The translations under genes were made by a program, and so were the position numbers. DNA of 64,000 bases from Hygrophila difformis (taxonomy: Eukaryota; Streptophyta; Magnoliopsida; Lamiales; Acanthaceae): contig JAOANR010000005.1 in assembly GCA_030278955.1 (NCBI GenBank), positions 34,785,105 to 34,849,104 of the forward strand, in the 5' to 3' direction. Below, piece after piece: positions 12,069-22,254 of this stretch (position 1 is the stretch's first letter; every line of letters starts with the position of its first letter). The notes under the pieces were generated by a model. That model ran no database searches. It saw nothing but the letters and a program-made list of their open reading frames with translations, and was not told the origin of the DNA.

Positions 12069-12964
12069 TCATCGTGGGCATATGGTGTAATCAACACCGT
12101 GTCTTTCTTTTCGTTTCGAAGCCTGATACAGTTCAGCTAAGTGTTTAGTTGTGTGGCATGTCTGAGCCGGATGGTCTTTAATTCCACAACGATCACAGAT
12201 TTCATCATTGTGTCTGTGCTTTCTTGCATAATTTCTTTGTTGTGGTTTGTAAGGTCTTCTGGTATCATATCTGCGATTTTGCTCAAATCGAGGCTTATTT
12301 TGATAGTTATTTTGACGAGATGATTCACCTCTGCCTCGATTGTGATACCGATTTTGGCCACGATCATCATTTTGATTTTTAAAATGCCCACGATCACGCA
12401 CGGATTTCGCTATTGAGTCGCGTTCACCTCAAGGAACGGTTTTGCACCTACGGTCCTAGATTCATGATTTCTCAACAGCAATTCGTTGTTTTGTTCAGCC
12501 AATTATAAGCAGGTGATAAGATCATAATACATTTGAAAACCTTTTTGACGGTATTGCTCACTCAATACTGCATTTTTAGCATGAAACGTAGAGTACATTT
12601 TTTCAAGCATTTGTTCTACAGATATCTTTTGCCCACATAATTGCAATTGTGCCGTAATTTTGAACACAGCTGAATTATATTCCCGGACTGATTTGAAGTC
12701 CTGAAGCCTCAGGTTTTGTTAGTCATAACGGGCTTTTGGAAGCACTGTCTTTTTAAGATTATCGTATCTTTCTTTCAGCTTTACCCACAACATTAGTGGA
12801 GATTCCACAGTCACATACTCCATTTTTAGTGCCTCTTTGATATGATGGCACAAGAAAATCATGGCTTTTGCCTGATTTTGCTGGCTGGGATTTTTGCCTT
12901 CAGCAATAGTATCTTCCAGACCCATTGAAGCAAGATGCATTTTAACATCTCGGACCCAGGACAT
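12069..12964 (-). pseudogene. gag: gag of Copia element 2, fragmented
   Basis: The block at 12719-12964 holds the UBN2-type gag core (LMLWVKLKERYDNLKK), and 12069-12401 holds an R/N/Q-rich stretch ending in a CCHC zinc knuckle (CDRCGIKDHPAQTC). The sequence between them still reads as gag in shifted frames (about 12402-12718, e.g. LQDFKSVREYNSAVFKI) with several stops. This gag is not closely related to that of Copia element 1. It encodes the capsid and RNA-binding protein of the particle but is not functional here. Confidence 0.82.
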
Positions 12965-13097
12965 ATAATTATTTCATTCAATGGTTAGAGGAGCAAATTC
13001 CTGCTTCGCAATGTTAGCCATAATATTATTGAAAGTTTAGAAATAAGAATTATACCTCAAATGGTAATCCGGGCAGAGTCTCCTCGTGCTGATAACG

Positions 13098-13458
13098 TGT
13101 TATAAGTATATGTATATATATCTTCGTGAAGTTGAAAAATCTTCAATTATGAAGGTAGGTATATGATATGTTTAGAGAAAGAAAAATATTAAATAGAATG
13201 GGGCCACGGAGTAACTTCAATTATGAAGAGAAGAAAACTGAGTATAAGAGTACTGAGATGAATGGTTCTATCTATTAAATGAAAGTAAACATAACATATA
13301 TATACAGAGGAATGATAACATCGCGTGCAAATGCACAGAAGACATCAATACTTATGACGGTCATACTTTCTGACTTGCAACCCTCTTTCTTTCTCATTAA
13401 ATCTTCACAAATTCAATCGTATCAAGATTTTCTGGCATACACTTGTTGACTATCAACA
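13098..13458 (-). repeat. 5' LTR of Copia element 2
   Basis: Right LTR copy. On the minus strand it opens with TGTTGATAG at 13458 and closes with CTTATAACA at 13098. The bases just inside (TTATCAGCACGAG on the minus strand, 13083-13096) occupy the primer-binding-site position and share TATCAG with the initiator tRNA-Met site, though the match is imperfect. Confidence 0.9.
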
Positions 13459-13463
13459 GCTAT

Positions 13464-14036
13464 TTGATTTTGAGAAAACAAAGCCCGACCAAAAAAATCA
13501 TGGGTTAAAAAAATCCATAGAAAGTATTGAATTGTGAAAATTCGTTGCCTAAATATATAATAATAATAGAAAAAAAAAGTGAAGAAACCCAAATAAAAAA
13601 GAAAAATAATTTCATATATATCGGACAATTTGTATCTTAAAACAGAAACTTGTATGGCAAATAAACTAAATAAAATTAGCTTATTCTAATCAATTTAATA
13701 TAAATTAATTTATTTAAAAAGATAAAATAATTTAAAATAGTGTTCAATCCGCTCTTTTGGCCCCACTCCGAATCTCTGGGACATCAATTTTTATTTTATG
13801 TATTTATTTGTTTTTATATTTATTTTTATGTTTTTTATTTCGAGGTTGATCTGAGAGTCTGAAGGCACAAGTGCATGCTCTTAGCTGCCACCCATAGTGA
13901 AGTAAACATGATAGAATTATTAATTTAGATAAAAATATAAAGAACCAAAACAAGCACAACAACAACTAAATAATACGTTCAGGTCTTTGATTTGAATATA
14001 TATAACCATATTTATTCAAACTACATGCAATGAGCC
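13464..14036. other. non-coding spacer upstream of Copia 2 / downstream of host gene
   Basis: AT-rich DNA between the target duplication of Copia element 2 and the poly(A) signal of the host gene. No gene or repeat boundary is recognised. Confidence 0.5.
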
Positions 14037-14042
14037 TTTATT
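14037..14042 (-). terminator. poly(A) signal of the desiccation-related gene
   Basis: AATAAA on the minus strand about 45 bases past the TAA stop codon, a canonical polyadenylation signal in a suitable place. Confidence 0.6.
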
Positions 14043-14087
14043 CTATCACATTACGATCCATAAGTTGAAAAATAATAACCCTAACTT

Positions 14088-15290
14088 TTAATAAAATGTA
14101 GGGATGTTGATTGCAGGTGCAGGAACAGGAGCACCACCATGTCTTAGGAACGACTTTGCAATACGACCGTCGGCGCCTTTGGGGTAGAATCCGCCGGTAC
14201 ACGCCTCATTTCCTGTCCCGTAAATAATTCTCAGTACTTCCTCCGGCGTCCGGCCATATGACAACGAGAATTCATCGCCTGCCAACACGTTCCCAGAAAT
14301 CTTTCCTTCCGCGCCGTGCCTGGCTTCCACTATTATCCCTTCGTCCTTCACACCCTTGTTTCCCAGCTTATTCCTCAGCGTCGAAATAGCTTTGGTGAAC
14401 TCGGCCACTGTGTATTTGTAGGGCTTCACCGTCTCTTTCGCGTGCTCGTACAACAATGTCCGGATGACGGCGTCCTGTCCTGATTCCACGCCCAATAGCC
14501 CTGCCACCAGCTAATACATCCATCCATTATTAAGGCACGTTAGTAATGTATCAGTACTGTTCGCGAGGAGAATCCACTAGCATAGTTTCAACATATATGA
14601 ATATAGATAGCGAAAGCTGATATTGGTAAATAAGTAGTAGTACTTGTTTGGAAAGGGGGGTCTCAAGGTAGGGATTTGCTCCGACGTAAGCGGTGAGACC
14701 AACGTAGGGAATAACGTAGGATGCGATGAGGAAATTGAGGTCACTGCAGTAGGGATCGAATGGAGGTTTCAGTGGCTTCTCGAAGGCCTTGTTCATCAAA
14801 TCACCAAACACTTCGGCACTTATGTTCATAAGAGGTCGAGGAAACCCTTTCACCGTCTTCTGTATTGCCCTGCATAATTATTTTACATACATGCACATAT
14901 TTTCTTATTAAGAATCAATTCAGACAACAATTAATAAGTTACTACTATTGTGGTGACCTAGGTAGGTCATCACCTCAAATGCCCAATTTCTTCGTATGCA
15001 AATTGGGTGACGATATCTTTGATGAGGGGACTAAGATTGGCCTGCTTTCCGCCGACAGGGCATGGGCCGCCATGGGCAAGATTAGGGGAGAGTTTGTCGA
15101 GGCCAACCCCCATCGCCCCCCACGAGAAGAATTCCGCCTCAAGGTATTCCAAGTTCAGTGCAAATTCCAGCCGATCCACGTCGCAAGTTGGCAAGGTTTT
15201 TGCACCACCATTCCCATCGGCGAAGCCGCGGAGGAGGAGGAGGAGGAGGACGGCGAGGATGGTCGCAGCGGAAGCAGAAAATGATGCCAT
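14088..15290 (-). CDS. desiccation-related protein, PCC13-62 type (three exons)
   Basis: Exons on the minus strand are 14974-15290, 14644-14869 and 14088-14510, joined across two short GT..AG introns. The total is 966 coding bases, giving 321 residues. Residues 1 to about 25 form a signal peptide with a run of leucines, so the product is probably secreted or enters the endomembrane system. The middle is a ferritin-like domain (Ferritin_2 family) with helix motifs LEYLEAEFF and EEIGHLRAI (ExxH-type metal-ligand pattern). The C-terminus contains the family block GGFYPKGADGRIAKSFLRHGG. Homologues such as Craterostigma PCC13-62 accumulate during drying; the biochemical activity is not settled. 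No frame damage is seen, and splice sites fit the reading frame exactly. This is the only recognised host gene in the window. Confidence 0.94.
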
Positions 15291-15336
15291 GATTATGAAT
15301 GTATGGATGATGTTTGTGGTTTTGGTCCAAGGACGC

Positions 15337-15345
15337 CTATTTATA
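15337..15345 (-). promoter_or_regulatory. TATA box of the desiccation-related gene
   Basis: The minus strand reads TATAAATAG about 47 bases upstream of the start codon, a good plant TATA box position given a short leader. Confidence 0.7.
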
Positions 15346-16012
15346 ACAAGAATTGCATTTATTGTCGGGACCTTAAAGATTGTAAGGATAGACTATTAAA
15401 TTAATTATTTTGCACATCATTTATACATTTTCAATATCCGTATCACTGGATTGGTACATGCATATAATTTACATTGCATCCTTTTTCCAACATTGAAGAG
15501 TATATATATCCATGTAATGCATCTACACTTGATTATAAATATCATAACGCAGAAAAAATGTGACTTTTTTACGACCATTATCTCCAATTTTTACTTTTTA
15601 TGTTTCCCATGCAGAGAAAGTTTAATATTTTTTTCTATCATTATCTTAAATTTTTTATTTTTTATATGTGTCCCTATTTTTAAATAAATAAAAAATAATA
15701 CGTATTATGTTTTGTAACTTTGGCTCTCTATCCTGTTTGAGAAAAGCAGATGACCAATGAGAAGCAACCTGTTTGAGACTTGAGCAAATGTAAAGCATCC
15801 TAAGAATCAGTGAATCACACACACAAAAAAAAAATATATTTAGAATTTAGGTTAGAATTTGAAAAGCGAAACGTTAGGAAGATGAGTGAGTTTAGAATTT
15901 GGATGTTTAATTATATTTTGCGGTTATTGAAATTATTGTTTCATATATAGAGGTTTTTAAGCTATTTTAATATGTATTTTAAAATTATATAGCAAACTAA
16001 GGAGGTTTTGAT
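15346..16012. other. promoter-side non-coding DNA with a dispersed repeat
   Basis: It lies upstream of the host gene. A block at about 15655-15735 (ATATGTGTCCCTATTTTTAA to GGCTCTCTATCC) recurs at about 18490-18567, so it is a dispersed repeat of unknown class. Bases 15950-16012 belong to a segment duplicated at 19165 onward. No gene is seen. Confidence 0.55.
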
Positions 16013-17010
16013 TAGAGCTATCAAAATGGGCTTGGCCCGTTGGGACAGCCCGTCCCGCCACCCTTAAATGGTGGATTGGGTTGGACAAATAGACGACCGT
16101 TCAGAAGCGGGCCTAAACCGGCCAAGCTCGTCTAAGCCCCCGTCGCTTGGGCTGGCCCATGGTGGGATGGGCCAGACCGTAGGCCAAGCCAGTTTTTATT
16201 TTTTAGTTTTTAAGTTTGTTATTAAGATTAAATAACATACTGATTGTATTAATATTTATTAGTTAAATATTATTTTAAATCTATATAATTTTTATTTGAT
16301 ACTCTCTCCGTCTCATTTAACTTGTCTTATTTCACTTTTGTACACGATCCAATGCACATTTTCCACCATTAATATCTCAAACTATGTACAACAAAAAATT
16401 ATGTAAAATGTATATTCTAAAACTAAATGAATATACGATTCTAATAAGACCCAACTTGATTAGTTTTTTCCGAATATATACATGCAATAAAATCGAATCA
16501 AAGTTGCATAATGCACAGTGTCAAAAAGTCAAACATGACACATTGCGTGGGACGGAGGGAGTAATATATAATTCAATAATTTTATATTTTTTAAAAATAC
16601 TATTAAAGAATCATAAAATTCACTTGATGTTAACTAAATTAAATTTAAAAAAATTAATGCTCATTAATTACATATGTAATGGGCTATTTAATATTAACTT
16701 CTATACTAATTTGAAGTTATTTTAAAAAATTAAAAAAAAAAGTCATTTTAGTTTTTTTAAAAATATTTTTAATTTTAAATTAGATAATATATTTAATTTT
16801 TAATAAATAAAAATATTATATAATTAAAAAAAATTAAATTTATTAATTAATTAAAAAAACCGCGGGCTAGCCCGCCTAACCCGCAACCCGTCAGTGAATT
16901 GGGCTGGGCTGAGGTAATTCTAGCCCGCCCCGCCGTTGGCCAGCCCGCCTAAACCCGCCAAATAGTGGGTTTAGTCAGTGTCGCCCTTTCAGCACGTCTT
17001 TACACATCTA
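16013..17010. mobile_element. non-autonomous hAT-like element
   Basis: The ends read TAGAGCTATCAAAATGGGC and ...GCCCTTTCAGCACG...ACATCTA, with G/C-rich subterminal GGGCTGGCCC/GGGCCAGCCC-type blocks and an AT-rich core, typical of plant hAT-derived non-coding elements. The flanking octamers GTTTTGAT and GATTTAAT match at six of eight positions. The related unfilled segment at 19225-19245 (GAGGCTTTAATTAACAG) shows a single octamer at this point, which supports an 8-bp target duplication. There is no transposase. A Stowaway-like MITE is nested inside. Confidence 0.65.
16300..16563. mobile_element. Stowaway-like MITE, copy 3, nested in the hAT-like element
   Basis: It begins TACTCTCTCCGTCTC and ends GGGACGGAGGGAGTA with TA edges. 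Its interior matches the reverse complement of the copy at 49503-49766 closely (ACAACAAAAAATTATGTAAAAT, AAGACCCAACT, AGTGTCAAAAAGTCAAAC), so the two are the same subfamily in opposite orientations. Confidence 0.87.
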
Positions 17011-17045
17011 GATTTAATTAACAGCTAGAAGGTTGATTGAGCTGC

Positions 17046-18102
17046 GGAAAAAATGCCAAATAGGTCATTTTTCTTTTCCAAAAATTCAAATCAGTCCTTT
17101 TTCTATTTTATTACCAAAACAGTCCGCTACAAATGCTAATTATGTCCAAATCAGTCCCTTGTTCACTAATTATGCTCTAATTGCTGGCGTGGCAAGGGTT
17201 TAAATTTAAACATGATACGTGTGCATAATATTAGGCTTTTTTCTTTTATCTTTTGCCAATTCAGTCATAAACTTTTGTTTTGTTCTATTTAGTCATCTAC
17301 CAAAATCAGTCATTTTTATATTAATTGGTCTCCAACCTTTCAAATTATTTCATTTCAGGCACAAAACCTGAAATTTTTTATTACTACTAATCCATTTATC
17401 AAATAAATGCCAACATACTTCCGTAAATAAAATTAAACACCAAACCTCATACATTAGGTTTGACTGCCTTGTTACCGGGTTTTCCAAGATTCGGAATTTT
17501 ACGGACTCTCTCTAACCATCCGACTGTAACCGATGGTTCATTGGTTCTGATTTCCTTCAGCAACAATTAGCACAATCATACTTTGTTTCATACCTTAAAA
17601 CATAGTAAATAATTTAATTTTAATTTTTGTGTAAATGATTTAATTTTACTTTTTGGAAGGTTATGGATGTAGGAAGCATGGACAATAAAATCCAATGCAT
17701 GAGGTTTGGTATTTAATTTTATTTATGGAAGTATGTTGCACATTTATTTGATAAATGGATTAGTAATAATAAAAAATTTAAGGTTTTTGGCCTGAAATAA
17801 AATAATTTGAAAGGATGGAGGCCAATTAATATAAAAATGACTGATTTTGGTAGAGGACTAAATTGTACAAAATAAAATTTAGGACTGAATTGGCAAAAGA
17901 TAAAAAAAATGGACTAATATTATGTCCACGGGTCAGTTTAAATTTAAACTCTTGCCACATCGGTAATTAGAGCACAATTAGTGAACAAATGACTGATTTG
18001 GACATAATTAGCATTTGTAGAGGATTATTTTGGTAATAAAATAGAAAAATGGCTGATTTAAATTTTTAGAAAAAAAAAATGACCTATTTGGCATTTTTTC
18101 CT
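17046..18102. mobile_element. Mutator-like (MULE) non-autonomous element with long inverted repeats
   Basis: The ends are GGAAAAAATGCCAAATAGGTCA and its inverted copy TGACCTATTTGGCATTTTTTCC. The inverted repeat continues for about 380-400 bp into each side, leaving a centre of about 200 bp. The 9-bp sequence TTGAGCTGC flanks it at 17037-17045 and 18103-18111, the target-duplication size typical of Mutator-like elements. There is no transposase ORF, so it would have moved in trans. Confidence 0.82.
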
Positions 18103-18465
18103 TTGAGCTGCCACACCATATTCGAGCCCAACCCAGCCGTCGCTTTCAAAAGTTTATGCGGATATTGTTAAGCCAGTTTAAATGGGACTGAAATTTGCCA
18201 CACCATATTCGAGCCCAACCCAGCCGTCGCTTTCAAAAGTTTATGCGGATATTGTTAAGCCAAGTTTAAATGGGACTGAAATTTGAAATTATTCACATTT
18301 TCAATATAGCCCAAAAGCTGGCCGTGTGCCCAATCATCCAGCCCATTTTGACAATTATTCGGCCTTTATGTTTCACTAGTTTTTTTACAAATTACGGTTG
18401 TATTACTAGTTGATCATTTTTACCTAATACTTCCTCCGCTTTTTTTTAAATTGCCTCATTGGTAT
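18103..18465. repeat. segmental duplication, copy A (interrupted)
   Basis: This stretch and the pieces at 15950-16012 and 17011-17045 together match 19165-19530. The match runs through GCCCATTTTGACAATTATTCGGCCTTTATG, the TTACGGTTGTATTACTAGTTGATC block and the first bases of a Stowaway-like MITE (from 18428). In this copy the MITE is cut off after about 40 bp and followed by unrelated DNA. The hAT-like and Mutator-like elements inserted into this copy only. Confidence 0.75.
18111..18285. repeat. 87-bp tandem duplication
   Basis: Two adjacent, nearly identical copies of an 87-bp block (beginning CCACACCATATTCGAGCCC) at 18111-18197 and 18198-18285. The related segment at 19253-19340 has one copy, so the doubling happened only here. 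Confidence 0.85.
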
Positions 18466-18566
18466 ATGTGTCCCTATTTTGACCGTTTTTTACTTTTTAT
18501 ATGTGTCCCTATTTTAAAATAAATAAAAAAATACTATTATGTTTTGTAACTTTTGGCTCTCTATCC

Positions 18567-19140
18567 ATTAATTTTTTTTTTAGCTTACATAGCCTATTCA
18601 GGCTAAGAAAAAAAGGAAAAGTAAAAAGAAAGAAAAAAAAATGCAAAGCGGGATAGAGGGGTCAATGCCGAGTGAACAACATGCCAACTGCATCCGCATC
18701 TAGAAGGGGCTTTAATTAGGGGTGTCAATTTCTAGTTTCGGGTCGTGTTCGTATCGTGTTTCGGTCAGGTTAGTCAGGTCGTGTTTCATGTTTCACAAGT
18801 TCGGGTCGTGTTCGTGTCAGGTGTTAATAAGAGTATAACACAAAATCTGTAATCCCGAACACGATCCAAAACCCGAAATGAACTTGAAATATCAAACCCG
18901 AACAAGACCTGAAAATTTTTAGGCCGGATTTCGGATTAGAGAAACCGAAAATGACTAAATCCAAAAAACCCAAAACTGCATCAGGTTCGTGTCGGTCGGT
19001 TCGTGTTTTCAGGTCGTGCCCAAAATTGACACCCCTAGCTTTAATGAGTACAGGGGAAACACCCAAGTAGTCAAAAATACCTCACCATCCGCTCCTATCT
19101 TCTCAAGCGAGTCAGCCACCGAATTACCTTCACAAAGGAG
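18567..19140 (-). pseudogene. LINE 3' fragment (RNase H C-terminus), split by a hAT MITE
   Basis: On the minus strand, 19038-19140 encodes CEGNSVADSLEKIG, the C-terminal RNase H motif of plant LINE ORF2 proteins. After the nested hAT MITE, 18650-18716 continues in frame and ends at a stop. A pyrimidine-rich 3' UTR follows and a short oligo-A run (seen as T's at about 18568-18577 on plus). It is a strongly 5'-truncated LINE copy. Confidence 0.65.
18717..19037. mobile_element. hAT MITE, 321 bp, with perfect 8-bp target duplication
   Basis: Terminal inverted repeats TAGGGGTGTCAATTT and AAATTGACACCCCTA bound the element, and GCTTTAAT occurs directly on both sides (18709-18716 and 19038-19045). 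The subterminal regions are rich in CGGGTCGTGTTCG-like repeats, as in other plant hAT MITEs. It has no coding capacity. It interrupts a LINE fragment. Confidence 0.92.
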
Positions 19141-19164
19141 ACTATTTTAATATATATATATATA

Positions 19165-19530
19165 TATATATATAGATTTTTAAGCTATTTTAATATTTAT
19201 TTTAAAATTATTTAGCGAACTAAAGAGGCTTTAATTAACAGCCAGAAGGCTGGGCTGGCCAACTTACGAGCCCAACCCACCCATCGCCTTCAAAATTTTG
19301 TGCGGATATTGTTAAGCCAGTTTATAAATGGGCCTGAAATTTGAAATTGTTCACATTTTCAAAGTAGCCCAAAAGCTGACCGTGTGCCCAATCGTCCAGC
19401 CCATTTTGACAATTATTCGGCCTTTATGTGTCATTAGTTTTTTTTACAAATTACGGTTATATTACTAGTTGATGATTTTTACCTAATACTTCCTCCGTTT
19501 TTTTTTTTTTTTTAAATTGCCCCATTGGTA
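19165..19530. repeat. segmental duplication, copy B (unfilled)
   Basis: Homologous to copy A but without the hAT-like and Mutator-like insertions, and with one copy of the 87-bp block. It leads into the complete MITE at 19486. It is preceded by a short (TA)n run at about 19150-19174. Confidence 0.75.
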
Positions 19531-19762
19531 TTTTGGCTAATATTCATACATGCACTTTCACTTAAAGTTTTATCATAGTTATATAAGTTAAAATATAGCT
19601 AAGTGGTATCCTGTTAGATTCGTCTCGTCTTGTAATTTTTAAATATTGAACTTTTAGAATTTTTACTTGTACCGAATATGAGTTACTAATGGTTTAAAAT
19701 ATGCATTGGACTGCATGTTAGGTATGTCCGTAGCAAATAGTAATAAAAATAGAGGAAGTATA
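19486..19762. mobile_element. Stowaway-like MITE, copy 4
   Basis: It begins TACTTCCTCCGTTTT and ends AGAGGAAGTA. The interior matches the MITE at 5982 in the same orientation and the one at 20033 in the opposite orientation. It sits at the right edge of duplication copy B; its first 40 bp are also present in copy A at 18428, so it is older than the duplication. Confidence 0.82.
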
Positions 19763-19775
19763 ACAAACTATATTA

Positions 19776-19943
19776 TGATTTTTTTTCTGAACAACCTACA
19801 GGCTGGAAAAGGGTGGTGGGAGTCCACGCCACACAAATTACAAATGGACAAAGGGTGGTGGAAGCCCATGCCGAGTGGGGAAAGGAACCCTCAACCTATA
19901 GGTTAAGAGTTGGGGGACTTGACCACTATGGTAAGTTCTCATC
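19776..19943 (-). mobile_element. probable tRNA-derived SINE
   Basis: On the minus strand the 168-bp unit starts with a polymerase III box A-like region (TTACCATAGTGGTCAAG) followed by a box B-like region (GGTTGAGGGTTCC). It ends in a run of A's. CTATATTA occurs directly on both sides (19768-19775 and 19944-19951), consistent with target-primed insertion. No LINE-like coding sequence is present. Confidence 0.65.
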
Positions 19944-20032
19944 CTATATTACAATTGATTAATAGTAATTTATATTACGGTCAAAATTACATGCATATAT
20001 ATATAATTTATTATTTGACAGAAACATTGAAA

Positions 20033-20323
20033 TACTTCCTCTGTTTTTCTTTTAGTTTCTTTTAGTTGCTACGGACTACAGATCCACTCAGCGCGCAGTG
20101 CAATACTTTTCTAAACTATCAATAACTCATGTTCAATACAAATAAAAATTCTAAAAGTTCGATATTTAAAAACTACAAGATGAGATGAATCTGATAAGAT
20201 CTCACTTGACTATATTTTAACTTGTATAATTATGAAAAAAAAATGAAGTCAAAACAGTCCAATGAATAGTAGCATAATTGGCAATGGTGCAAAACTGCAA
20301 ACAAATAAAAACTGAGGGAAGTA
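20033..20323. mobile_element. Stowaway-like MITE, copy 5
   Basis: It begins TACTTCCTCTGTTTT and ends ACTGAGGGAAGTA with TA edges. The interior is the reverse-complement counterpart of the copy at 19486 (AAAAATTCTAAAAGTTC, AACTACAAGATGAGATGAATC). Confidence 0.8.
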
Positions 20324-20485
20324 TATTTCATCTACTAGATTTATTTCATTTGAAAGCGACGAATCAAGTTTTGTTGTGCATTGACACCGTATTTTTTTCC
20401 TCGTTATGTACGAGTACTATTTTCATCCACATTTAAATTACGTGAAACCATTAATATGTAGTAGTTGACAAATTGTAGTATCAAC

Positions 20486-20755
20486 TACTCCCTCCGTTCC
20501 TTTTTAGTTGTCTTTTTAGAAATAAAAAAACATTCTAAAATAGTTGTCACTTTCCATATTTATATCATACTTTTTCAATATTACCCTTATCATTTCATAA
20601 ATATTACTCCTAGAATATTGTGCAATCTCTCTTTACTTTAATTTTACTTTTTTTATAAAGTAGGGGTGAAAATATAAAATTAACTAATAATAATGACATT
20701 CTTTGGTATGTGTGATTTTTGTTAAAACGACATCTATTAAGGAACGGATGGAGTA
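20486..20755. mobile_element. Stowaway-like MITE, copy 6
   Basis: It begins TACTCCCTCCGTTCC and ends GGAACGGATGGAGTA with TA edges, about 270 bp. The interior differs from the other copies (CATTCTAAAATAGTTGTCAC), so it is a separate subfamily. The full-length LINE inserted immediately next to its right end. Confidence 0.82.
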
Positions 20756-20818
20756 TATACTAGTAATTGGTTTTAAGCAATATACCGAGTTAACATGAGA
20801 TAAGTGAGGAAAAGGGAC

Positions 20819-22254
20819 ATGGACAACGTGAGAAGGAGGGAGAATGGGTTTAGGGTTTCCGGTGGAGATTCTGCTAGAATGCCAAGAGGGACGGCAGAAG
20901 CGTTTGGGACATGGAGAGCGCGAGAATCCACTGGTGGAAATGGAGGTAAAGTGAGCAACTGGAGAGGGGATGAGAAGCCTAAAATAGATTTTCAGGGGGA
21001 GTTGGCGGTTAAAAGAAAGCTCGATGAGGACGAGAGGGCCTTCAGAATGAAGTTGTTTGGAGTTTTTGTTGGGAACATTCCTGTTGATATCTCCACTGAA
21101 CAAATCATAATGGCGTTTTGATAGGGTGGCGAAGGTTAGGGATTGGTTCGTTCCTGCAAGGAGATGACCGGATAGAGGATATAAATATGCTTTCCTCCGA
21201 TTTAGCAGTAAAGGAGAAGCTGAGTTGGTCATAGGTAGATGAATCGGAAAGTGTGTTTTGGGAGAAAGTTTTGGGTGAACAGGTCAAACCCCAGCAGCAG
21301 GGTAGCCGAAATGGATGGTGATGCCCCCCAAGTCAGGAGGGTGCCTGTTAGAAACTACCATAAAACAACCGAGAGGGGGGTTTCGAGTGGACAAAGGAAT
21401 CTTAACACAGCATGGCGAGATGAGAGAACGTATGCTGAGGTGATCAAAGGGACCCAGGAGACGAAAAGAGTGCAGGGTGGAAAAGGGAAGCCGGTTAAGC
21501 TTGAAGTAGTGCATAGAGATCTGGAAAGGATGCAACGATCGGCGATGGTCAAGTTAAAAGGGCTTGAGGTGCTACTGGAGTTTCAGAATTGGCTTTACGG
21601 TGAATACCACGAGTGCGAAGACGTTGTTTATGGAGGAGGCCATATGGTGGTAGCTGTGTTTGGAAGCTCTGAAATGAGAGATTGCTTCATATCAGATCAG
21701 AGGGATAAACCATATATTGAATGGAAGCGGAGGTGGGAGATAGGGGATATGGTTAAAACACATCTTGTTTGGGTTTATATTTTCGGTATCCCATTTTCAG
21801 ATGGGGGGAAGAGAACATACAAAGACTGGTCGAAGGATGGGGTAAGGTTATCACCATTGACAAGGAAACAAGGGAAATGAGAAGAATGGATATGGCTAGA
21901 TTATTAGTAGCCTTGAATCCTGGAGCTTGGATACCATCAGAGATTAACTTTCAAGTGGGAGAGAGTATCTCAATTGTTCGGATAGTGGTAAATTATTGTG
22001 AATCAGTGGTTGTTGAGGACGAGTCATGGGAGGAGCGGCATGAAGGAGTTACGAAGGATCAGGTTCAGGTGGAGGTTCCCGACGACTTGCCGGAAAAGAT
22101 AGCTAGCAGAGGGTCCGGGACCTCTAGTAATGGGAACTGGAAAGATCATATGAAGCGGTACATGGGGGCGCTACAAACGAAAAGGTGGTGGATTCCCAAA
22201 CTAATGATGAAATTGCGGCTGGGGATAGTGAGAAACGAGGTGGTGATAATTTAA
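20819..22254 (+). pseudogene. LINE ORF1 (RRM-type RNA-binding protein), degenerate
   Basis: A basic N-terminus (MDNVRRRENGFRV) leads to an RNA-recognition-motif start (LFGVFVGNIPVDISTEQI). A one-base shift near 21117 moves the rest of the RRM into another frame. The downstream segments (21239-21880 and 21769-22254) contain the DUF4283-like part seen in plant LINE ORF1 proteins. In living LINEs this protein binds the element RNA. Here it is broken by shifts and stops, and the C-terminal part to about 22990 is only weakly recognisable. Confidence 0.7.

Larger units (their letters stand above)
7644..13458 (-). mobile_element. Ty1/Copia LTR retrotransposon 2, complete but decayed
   Basis: Two LTRs (7644-8000 and 13098-13458) enclose a minus-strand Copia coding region, and the 5-bp sequence GCTAT flanks the whole unit at 7639-7643 and 13459-13463 as the target duplication. 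The LTRs read TGTTGATAG...TATAACA on the element strand. About 25 substitutions plus an indel were counted by eye between the two LTRs (roughly 7 percent), so the insertion is old. Gag and pol are broken many times, and the integrase core is deleted. A Stowaway-like MITE at 11724-11986 is nested between gag and protease. Confidence 0.92.

Noticed and set aside
14865..15399. Plus-strand frames opposite the desiccation-related gene
   Set aside because: They are shadows of exon 1; the minus-strand frame has the domain, splice sites and signal peptide.
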